Shown: piece after piece, positions 1 through 4,323 of the stretch
Layout: every line of letters starts with the position of its first letter
How positions within the stretch are numbered: position 1 is the first letter of the stretch
From: an uncultured Clostridia bacterium
Lineage (GTDB): Bacteria > Bacillota > Clostridia > Oscillospirales > Ruminococcaceae
Assembly (NCBI GenBank): GCA_937891895.1
Contig: CALATN010000101.1
Location: forward strand, 1-11,331
Length of the DNA stretch: 11,331 nucleotides
Reading direction: 5' to 3'
Translations under genes and position numbers: made by a program
The notes under the pieces: model-generated
What the model was told of the DNA's origin: nothing
The model's input: only the letters and a program-made list of their open reading frames with translations
The model's database searches: none

Positions 1-14
1 AAGCCGTTTGGCTT
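1..14 (-). terminator. Possible terminator hairpin after the DUF960 gene, cut by the window edge
   Basis: A 5-bp perfect stem (AAGCC/GGCTT) with a 4-base loop lies 10 bases downstream of the DUF960 stop codon on the minus strand. The T-tract needed to call a terminator would lie beyond the left edge, so only half of the evidence is visible. Confidence 0.3.
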
Positions 15-24
15 GTCCCAATGG

Positions 25-309
25 TTAATATTCTTTTGCTAAAAGCATAGTGCAATGTGTGCCATCGTCGATGACGTAGACTTTCGTTGTAACTGGATTT
101 GATGTTTCAATGTTGTACTCCTTATGATATTCGGGTTGCTCCGATTCGTGGGAGATGTGCTGTTTGCCGTTTTGAACCGTAAGTTTGAATACCTGGAAGT
201 AGTCTTTGGGTTCGGGGAGTTGGTCGATTAATGACCACATAAAGAATTGGAGTTCAAACGGGATTGCCGTCTGAACTCCACGGGTCAGGTAACGATTTGA
301 GTTGAACAT
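25..309 (-). CDS. DUF960 family protein (small hypothetical)
   Basis: This 94-residue protein starts with ATG behind a strong AAGGAGG ribosome binding site at 313-319. Its opening pattern, NRYLTRGVQ followed by a FELQFFMWSLIDQL helix, matches my recollection of DUF960, a family of about 90-100 residues found in staphylococci, enterococci and clostridia and often met on plasmids and integrated elements. It has no signal peptide or membrane segment, so it is probably cytoplasmic. No biochemical function is established for the family and I do not propose one. It is more GC-rich than the polysaccharide operon and lies beyond the small-ORF region, so it is probably not part of that operon. There is room for only about 14 bases between its ribosome binding site and the hairpin at 333-359, so its transcript must begin upstream of that hairpin or inside it. 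Confidence 0.75.
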   Translation of the reverse strand: MFNSNRYLTRGVQTAIPFELQFFMWSLIDQLPEPKDYFQVFKLTVQNGKQHISHESEQPEYHKEYNIETSNPVTTKVYVIDDGTHCTMLLAKEY

Positions 310-332
310 CTTGCCTCCTTAAATGAAAAATC

Positions 333-359
333 GGGACATAGCCGACGTGGCTATGTCCC
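333..359. terminator. 11-bp perfect hairpin with T-tracts on both strands
   Basis: GGGACATAGCC (333-343) and GGCTATGTCCC (349-359) form a perfect 11-bp stem around a 5-base loop. On the plus strand it is followed by TTTTT, and on the minus strand by GATTTTT, so it has the form of a bidirectional intrinsic terminator. On the minus strand, the TAG stop codon of the small membrane peptide (351-353) lies inside the stem. The ribosome binding site of the DUF960 gene begins only about 14 bases after it, so it could act as an attenuator for that gene rather than a simple end point. Confidence 0.75.
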
Positions 360-503
360 TTTTTCTTCAAGTATTGAATCGATTATTGCACACAGGATTG
401 TGGCAACTGAAACCACGGCTGCCTCGATGATTTTCTCGGCAACCGATTGTGGAATTGGCTCACCCGTAAGCTCTCTTGCTGAATGTACGGACGATTGTTT
501 CAA
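351..503 (-). CDS. Small single-span membrane peptide (copy 1), unknown function
   Basis: This is a 50-residue reading frame starting at TTG (501-503) and ending at the TAG inside the 333-359 hairpin. A polar N-terminal half (RELTGEPIPQSVAEK, residues 10-24) is followed by a hydrophobic stretch at about residues 25-41 ending VATILCAIID. A short charged tail, EEKGT, follows. One membrane-spanning helix is therefore likely. The best evidence that this frame is translated is copy 2 at 803-904. It encodes VATIFCAIID plus a KGT* ending in the matching frame, and many of the base differences are synonymous. The TTG start lacks a good ribosome binding site of its own. It overlaps the well-initiated 26-codon ORF at 460-540 in another frame, so translation may be coupled, or the two may once have been one gene. 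I recognise no family; a small toxin or membrane regulator is only a guess. Confidence 0.55.
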   Translation of the reverse strand: MKQSSVHSARELTGEPIPQSVAEKIIEAAVVSVATILCAIIDSILEEKGT

Positions 504-540
504 GAAGCATTCTCACCGCTTCAAGCATTTTTCTCAGCAT
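460..540 (-). CDS. 26-residue basic amphipathic peptide ORF with a strong RBS
   Basis: ATG at 538-540 sits 7 bases after a near-perfect AAAGGAGG (548-555), the best ribosome binding site in this part of the window, and the frame closes at TGA (460-462). The peptide begins MLRKMLEAVRMLLETIVRTF and ends SKRAYG. Basic residues alternate with Leu, Val, Ile and Met at helix spacing, as in an amphipathic helix. It overlaps the 50-residue membrane peptide frame by 44 bases. A single +1 shift at the GGG-TGA end (reading GGG then GAG CCA) would join it to GEPIPQSVAEK, giving one protein of about 60 residues. It may therefore be an independent leader peptide, the first of a coupled pair, or the front half of a frameshifted gene. 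No family is recognised. Confidence 0.5.
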   Translation of the reverse strand: MLRKMLEAVRMLLETIVRTFSKRAYG

Positions 541-561
541 AGTTATACCTCCTTTGATTTT

Positions 562-591
562 GGAACTTTTTGTTCCTTCAGGGGTATAATA
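562..591 (-). promoter_or_regulatory. Possible promoter -10 and leader hairpin for the small-peptide ORFs
   Basis: On the minus strand TATTAT (586-591) is a fair -10 box about 46 bases before the ATG at 540. No convincing -35 is seen. Between it and the ribosome binding site lies a 5-bp hairpin, GGAAC-AAAAA-GTTCC (562-576). The plus strand also reads TATAAT at 585-590, so the -10 match is not strand-specific evidence. Confidence 0.3.
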
Positions 592-694
592 TGCAAATAA
601 AAATATTGACACTTGCATTTTTTGTAGCATTGTTTTAAGAGTGTGTCTATACGGTAATGTCTTTATTGTTCAGTTTTTGTCTGCTTCCCTACTG

Positions 695-721
695 CTATAT
701 GTATTTGTAACTTCTTGCCAT
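695..721 (-). CDS. Eight-codon ORF behind a hairpin-borne RBS; possible remnant of a transposase start
   Basis: ATG at 719-721 follows AGGAGA at a standard distance and reads MARSYKYI before TAG (695-697). A promoter with an extended -10 (744-752) lies just upstream, so a short leader transcript starting near 736 is plausible. Eight codons are too few for a normal gene. Basic Met-Ala-Arg openings of this kind occur in small DNA-binding proteins and some transposases, but no later frame here continues for long. It may be the decayed start of a mobile-element gene or a regulatory leader peptide. Confidence 0.3.
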   Translation of the reverse strand: MARSYKYI

Positions 722-722
722 A

Positions 723-768
723 ACAAAATCTCCTATGGTTTTTATTATATCATAGGAGACCTTTTTGT
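723..768. promoter_or_regulatory. Inverted repeat sequestering an RBS, with a -10 box in its loop; possible operon terminator
   Basis: TCTCCTATG (729-737) and CATAGGAGA (751-759) form a perfect 9-bp stem with a 13-base loop. Outer ACAAAA/TTTTGT arms (723-728 and 763-768) extend it past a small bulge. On the minus strand the downstream arm contains the AGGAGA ribosome binding site of the ORF at 695-721. Any transcript arriving from upstream, such as the polysaccharide operon, would fold and mask it. The stem followed by CCTTTTTG on the plus strand and TTTTG on the minus strand also resembles a weak bidirectional terminator. No other hairpin is visible between it and the end of the ThDP gene. 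Confidence 0.6.
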
Positions 769-771
769 CTT
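744..771 (-). promoter_or_regulatory. Extended -10 promoter inside the hairpin loop
   Basis: On the minus strand TGATATAAT (744-752) is a perfect extended -10. AAGACA (766-771), a 4-of-6 match to TTGACA, lies 16 bases upstream. The predicted start is near position 736, inside the right arm of the hairpin on this strand, so an RNA made here lacks the left arm and leaves the ribosome binding site free. Promoter strength is inferred from consensus match only. Confidence 0.55.
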
Positions 772-802
772 TGTGCGTTTTTACTAGTTCGGTTCAATGT
801 GA

Positions 803-904
803 CTATGTCCCTTTTTTAATTAGGTAATCAATTATTGCACAAAAAATTGTTGCAACTAACGCTATGGCTACTATGATGTTTTCGTTAGCAGTAGACTTGC
901 GGAA
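803..904 (-). pseudogene. Degenerate second copy of the small membrane peptide gene
   Basis: The minus-strand frame encodes NIIVAIALVATIFCAIID followed by a short Lys-rich tail ending KGT and TAG, closely matching the C-terminal half of the 50-residue peptide at 351-503. At the DNA level the GTGCAATAAT-GATT and AAAAGGGACATAG blocks are shared. Upstream, AATTCC-CAA also matches copy 1, but there the IPQ codons fall in a different frame because of a 4-base length difference, and a TAA (905-907) closes the frame. Homology stops near 910, a few bases after the stop codon of the ThDP gene. No start codon or ribosome binding site remains. The hairpin that follows copy 1 is missing because only one arm is present. 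This is best read as a 5'-truncated, frameshifted paralogue left at a recombination junction. Confidence 0.6.
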
Positions 905-915
905 TTAGATTAGTA

Positions 916-2097
916 TCAATTAGATAATATTTCTTCAATCTCATCAATCACAACTTTATCAATTTCAGGATAAATTCTACAAGTTTCCCATTTAATTTTG
1001 GGAGTCAGAATGCTTTCCTCCGATAGCATGATATTGAATAAACAAGGTTCGTTATCACTTATCCAATTCGCATACTTATCAAGTTCATCATAATTCAATG
1101 TTGCAGCTTTGATTCCGTAAGCTTCTGATATTTTCTGAAAATCAGGTACTGTATATCCGCTTTCAGCAGTAGTATTTGCGTATCTGTCATTATGATTTAG
1201 ATGCTGAGTTTCGCTGATTTTTCCAAGCACCTTATTATTCAAAACAAAAATTTTGATTGGAAGATTTTCACGTTTGACTGTTTGCAACTCCTGTATATTC
1301 ATCTGAAACCCACCATCACCTGTAATGCAGTAAACAGGTGTGTTCTTCATATATATTGCTGAGCCGATGGCATAAGGTAAACTACACCCCATTGTACCGT
1401 ATCCTCCGCCTATATGTATCCTTCCGTCAGTACCCTTTAAATACAATGATTGTGCACACCAGCACTGATGCTGTCCTACATCAACTGTCACAATAGGATT
1501 TTCAGGAAGGAATGAAGATATTTTCTCCACTGCATAATTGCCTTCCTGCTTATCATAGTTTTCCAGCACTTTTTTTGCCTGCATACATCTTTGTTTCCAT
1601 AAAGAAAAATCAGGGACCTGCTCATCCAGAAGCATACGCATAAAATCCCTTGCATCTGTATGGTATTTCTTTTCGCCTGTTTTTATATTTCTGCTGAGTT
1701 CATATTCATCAATATCTGCCCGCACAAGATCAGCTTTAGGTGCAAAATTCTCTGCGTATCTTCCGACCTGACGCAAACCCAGACGTGCCCCGACAGATAC
1801 GATCAGATCGCATTCATTCAGTATCATATTTGCAACCCTGTTCCCGTGTGTACCGATAAAACCGATATGAAACTCATCCTGAGCAATATCAACAGCATTC
1901 ATAGTTGTAAGCACAGGTATATTGGTTTTGCGTGCAAACTCGTGAATCATACCAACAGCACCTGCTGTTCTTGCACCGTTACCTGCCAGTAATATCGGCT
2001 TGCTGTATGTTGAGTGGAAAATCAATGACAACACCTCCCCTATGACCGAGCATAGCCATATTGTACGCTCTGGTGATAATATCCTCAAAGCCTTCAC
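916..2097 (-). CDS. Central and PP-domain fragment of the acetolactate-synthase-like enzyme
   Basis: The open frame runs 393 codons from a GTG at 2097. Its first ~31 residues are the N-terminal domain read out of frame, so real homology begins at SKPILLAGNGARTAG (residues 32-46, about position 2004). The central domain follows, with TMNAVDIAQDEFHIGFIGTH and LIVSVGARLG. The C-terminal PP domain carries the canonical ThDP-magnesium motif: GDG at 260-262 and NN at 287-288, exactly 24 residues apart. The GGGYGTMGCSLPYAIG stretch before it is also typical. No good ribosome binding site precedes the GTG, so separate translation is doubtful. If made, it could only work by pairing in trans with the 1979-2512 fragment. 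Confidence 0.7.
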   Translation of the reverse strand: MKALRILSPERTIWLCSVIGEVLSLIFHSTYSKPILLAGNGARTAGAVGMIHEFARKTNIPVLTTMNAVDIAQDEFHIGFIGTHGNRVANMILNECDLIVSVGARLGLRQVGRYAENFAPKADLVRADIDEYELSRNIKTGEKKYHTDARDFMRMLLDEQVPDFSLWKQRCMQAKKVLENYDKQEGNYAVEKISSFLPENPIVTVDVGQHQCWCAQSLYLKGTDGRIHIGGGYGTMGCSLPYAIGSAIYMKNTPVYCITGDGGFQMNIQELQTVKRENLPIKIFVLNNKVLGKISETQHLNHNDRYANTTAESGYTVPDFQKISEAYGIKAATLNYDELDKYANWISDNEPCLFNIMLSEESILTPKIKWETCRIYPEIDKVVIDEIEEILSN

Positions 2098-2512
2098 TAC
2101 TATTTGCTGTAACTGAATACTTTGTAATATTACGGGTCATAGAAATAATATCCATTTCCTGAAATCCATTCTGTCTTATTCCCGAGAAACCTTTCATTTC
2201 ATTTGTCGGAACATTTCCGCAGATTCCCATTACAGGATAACCATCAAACCATGCGTCTGCCAATCCTCCAAGTGCGTTTACAGCACCAGGACCTGACGTG
2301 GTGAAATACACACCTATTTTACCGCTTGTCCTTGCATAACCATTTGCAGCTAGTGAACAGCCTTGTTCATTATAGCATACATGAACTGTTATTTCATTTT
2401 TTCGCATATATAAAGCATCCATAAATGGTACTATATAACCACCGGCATAACCAAATATATCCGTTACACCCTGTTTGATCAAATAATCTACCAAATACTC
2501 TGAACAATTCAA
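1979..2512 (-). CDS. N-terminal (PYR) fragment of the acetolactate-synthase-like enzyme
   Basis: This 177-residue frame begins at a TTG codon (2510-2512) after GAGAGGA at a normal distance, and no ATG start is available nearby. MNCSEYLVDYLIKQGVTDIF is the standard opening of the ThDP-binding TPP_enzyme_N domain. The catalytic glutamate that activates ThDP is E49 in YNEQGCSLAANGYAR. TTSGPGAVNALGG (71-83), the QEMDIISMTRNITKYS segment (119-134) and VVIDFPLNIQQADI (161-174) are all family-typical. Only the last three residues, TGR, are abnormal: they come from the central-domain sequence read out of frame before a premature TAA. The domain itself looks undamaged, so inactivation is recent. Alone it lacks the diphosphate-binding half and should not be active. 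Confidence 0.75.
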   Translation of the reverse strand: MNCSEYLVDYLIKQGVTDIFGYAGGYIVPFMDALYMRKNEITVHVCYNEQGCSLAANGYARTSGKIGVYFTTSGPGAVNALGGLADAWFDGYPVMGICGNVPTNEMKGFSGIRQNGFQEMDIISMTRNITKYSVTANSSEGFEDIITRAYNMAMLGHRGGVVIDFPLNIQQADITGR

Positions 2513-2545
2513 AGTTGTAATCCTCTCTTTCTACATATCATCAAC

Positions 2546-3172
2546 TTAAAGATCATTGTACTGTTCTAATATTTGCTCAACATTCTGCTTTCTTACTACT
2601 AAATGAGTTCCTGATTTGTACTTCTTTTCTACAGCATTTACAACAACTTTAGCAAAATCCGCAGGAGCAAGTAACGTATTCTGATCCTCATCAGGGTAAA
2701 GCTCTTTGCGCATTTTTGTTCTGGTTCTTCCCGGAGATAATACCACCGCATATAGACCATCTTCAGCCCAGCAAGTTGTTGCCATAACAACAGCTGCTTT
2801 AGTAGCACAGTATTCACTCCATGTTGCATGGGATTCGATAGCTGCCGCAGATCCGATGTTGATTATCGCAAGCTCAGGATTGTACTTTAATGCAATCTCA
2901 GTACAATAAAATACTCCGCCCAAATTAATATCAATATGCTTTTTAGTACTATTCAAGTCCGCCTCTTTTACAGATTGAGGCACAACATATCCAGCGTTGT
3001 TGATCAATATATCAGGTACAAAACTACTTATTACATTTTCAATGCTTTTCCAATCAGTTACGTCCATCTCAGTGCGAGAAGGTGCCATAACGTTGTATCC
3101 CTTGTCCTCAAGTTGTTTTTTTACAGCCTGAGCTATACCTCCGCTGCCACCTGTTATAAGAACTTTTCTCAT
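2546..3172 (-). CDS. Short-chain dehydrogenase/reductase, probable polyol-phosphate-forming reductase
   Basis: This 208-residue protein is a classical SDR. It has the nucleotide-binding TGGSGGIA (7-14), DVTD (37-40) and NNAG (58-61). The catalytic triad is S108 (in NIGSAAAI), Y121 and K125 (YCATK). A PGRT motif (147-150) follows the catalytic helix. It starts by a TAATG overlap with the stop of the IspD-like cytidylyltransferase gene, so the two are translationally coupled. In Haemophilus Bcs1/Acs1, an IspD-type domain and an SDR domain are fused in one protein that reduces ribulose 5-phosphate and makes CDP-ribitol. The arrangement here suggests a split version. The substrate cannot be read from sequence; another keto-sugar, or the product of the neighbouring ThDP enzyme, is possible. 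It is about 40 residues shorter than many SDRs, as expected for this simple type. Confidence 0.85.
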   Translation of the reverse strand: MRKVLITGGSGGIAQAVKKQLEDKGYNVMAPSRTEMDVTDWKSIENVISSFVPDILINNAGYVVPQSVKEADLNSTKKHIDINLGGVFYCTEIALKYNPELAIINIGSAAAIESHATWSEYCATKAAVVMATTCWAEDGLYAVVLSPGRTRTKMRKELYPDEDQNTLLAPADFAKVVVNAVEKKYKSGTHLVVRKQNVEQILEQYNDL

Positions 3173-3780
3173 TACGAATTATTCTCCTTTTTCTGTGCCT
3201 GATATATAGATTCAATAATATCAAGGTCGCCAGGATAAGTTACTTTAAACAAATTCGACCCTGTTTCAATGAAGTGAGGCTTTGTACCATGAAATTCATA
3301 CATTGCTCTCGTTTCATCGGTCATATCAGAAAAACGTCCACTGCGGTACGCTTCAAGAAGCAGTTTGTAATCAAAAGCCTGCGGTGTAAGCAAATCATAA
3401 AGCTCATTGCGGTTGATATATGTTCCGTCTCTGTAAATAACGGTATTAACCAACGGCCTTACAAAAGAAACCGACGGATGTGTATCATTAAGCAATTCAA
3501 GGATCTGTTCTTTTGTAACCATAGGTCGGGCGCTTTCTACTATTATTACCCGCTCTGTATCCGCTGGTAGCGCTTCAAGACCGTTCAGAACAGAAACCGT
3601 ACGTGTATCTCCGCCTTCAACATCCTTGCCTACTGCAACAATATAATCCTCGCCGACCACCTCCAAGGCTGTTTCATACGCATAACGCCAAAGCGGCTTA
3701 TCGTGAAAGATTACATCCTGTTTTGTACCTTTATAGCGTGTTCCTTTTCCTGCTGCAAGTAAAATTGCTGCGTATTTCAT
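3172..3780 (-). CDS. IspD/TarI-like cytidylyltransferase
   Basis: This 202-residue enzyme has the nucleotide-binding start AAILLAAGKGTRYKGTKQ (4-21) of the IspD family. It also shows GGDTRTVSVLNGLEAL (56-71), VESARP (81-86) in place of the usual DAARP, LTPQAF (131-136) and YPGDLDII (182-189). Enzymes of this family join CTP to a methylerythritol, ribitol or glycerol-type phosphate. Its position beside an SDR and a TagF-like transferase favours a CDP-polyol donor for a surface polymer over isoprenoid synthesis. ATG at 3778-3780 follows AAGGAG at 7 bases, and a 39-base gap separates it from the GNAT gene. It is visibly more GC-rich than the transferase and flippase genes upstream: one hand-counted line, 3541-3600, is about 48% GC. 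CDP-ribitol is the favoured product, but the acceptor is unproven. Confidence 0.85.
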   Translation of the reverse strand: MKYAAILLAAGKGTRYKGTKQDVIFHDKPLWRYAYETALEVVGEDYIVAVGKDVEGGDTRTVSVLNGLEALPADTERVIIVESARPMVTKEQILELLNDTHPSVSFVRPLVNTVIYRDGTYINRNELYDLLTPQAFDYKLLLEAYRSGRFSDMTDETRAMYEFHGTKPHFIETGSNLFKVTYPGDLDIIESIYQAQKKENNS

Positions 3781-3819
3781 GGTTAATCTCCTTATCTTAT
3801 TTACTACATATAAATTCTT

Positions 3820-4323
3820 TTATGTAACAAAATTACTATTATTAACCTCATACCATATATAATAATTAACCTGCTCATCCGTATATCCGATTATTTTTTT
3901 TTCGCGCATATCTACTCTGCTAAAATTATTTTTATCATAAAATCGAACAGCCCTCAAATTCAGCGGAGATACACACCAAAATATTTTTTTTAGATTTAAT
4001 TCTTTGAAGCCATATGAAAGCATTTCCATTATTGCATACTTTGAATAACCTTTTCCCATTGCAGCTGTTCTGACTGTTATACCAAATTCTGCGCAATCAT
4101 CTTCTATATTTTTAAGGCTCACTGTTCCCATATAAATATCTTCTTCATTAACAATAGCCCTATGTATATTTTTTTCATCATGCATTGACATCTTGATAAA
4201 ATATTTGCAATCTTCAATCGTTTTTGACATGAAATCAGTCTGTAAATGTTTCACTATATCGGTATCATGCATCCACTCTAACATCAATTCAGCATCACCA
4301 AACTGTAATTTCCTTAATCTCAT
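3820..4323 (-). CDS. GNAT-family (RimJ/RimL-like) N-acetyltransferase
   Basis: This 167-residue protein has the GNAT fold signature. The acetyl-CoA pyrophosphate loop is VRTAAMGKGYSKYA (84-97), and the late SPLNLRAVRFYDKNNF motif (119-134) is typical of RimJ/RimL-like members. It starts by an ATGA overlap with the stop of the TagF-like gene, so it is translated with it. In this setting it most likely acetylates a sugar or polyol building block. One candidate acceptor is the 3-amino group made by the DegT aminotransferase, because no hexapeptide-repeat acetyltransferase (FdtC/QdtC type) is present in the window. That assignment is inference, and the acceptor could equally be a different amino sugar or a protein N-terminus. 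Confidence 0.8.
   Translation of the reverse strand: MRLRKLQFGDAELMLEWMHDTDIVKHLQTDFMSKTIEDCKYFIKMSMHDEKNIHRAIVNEEDIYMGTVSLKNIEDDCAEFGITVRTAAMGKGYSKYAIMEMLSYGFKELNLKKIFWCVSPLNLRAVRFYDKNNFSRVDMREKKIIGYTDEQVNYYIWYEVNNSNFVT

Larger units (their letters stand above)
916..2512 (-). pseudogene. Acetolactate-synthase-like ThDP-dependent enzyme, broken by an internal deletion
   Basis: Together the two frames here make a nearly complete ThDP enzyme of the acetohydroxyacid synthase large-subunit type: PYR domain, central domain and PP domain in the usual order. Added up they give about 536 residues against roughly 550-590 in the family. The shortfall falls exactly at the linker between the first two domains. 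At 1991-2005 the bases that spell QQADI, the normal end of the PYR domain, also spell SKPIL, the normal start of the central domain, one frame over. This points to loss of the linker by recombination between short repeats, with a deletion length of 3n+2. It is the last gene of the operon, 33 bases after the SDR gene. A housekeeping IlvB is unlikely here, because no small subunit is present and the neighbours all make surface sugars. A role in building an unusual CDP-linked sugar or polyol, as for YerE in yersiniose synthesis, is an inference. Confidence 0.75.

Noticed and set aside
400..600. 66-codon plus-strand frame across the small-peptide region
   Set aside because: It has no ribosome binding site, its protein is Ser/Cys/His-rich without pattern, and the opposite strand holds the frame conserved in copy 2.
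606..634. Plus-strand promoter starting with a perfect TTGACA at 606-611
   Set aside because: No acceptable -10 lies 16-18 bases downstream (the region reads ATTGTT), and no plus-strand gene follows.
916..2512. Phosphonopyruvate decarboxylase of a phosphonate pathway
   Set aside because: The combined protein has the full three-domain acetolactate-synthase length, and no PEP mutase gene is present in the window.
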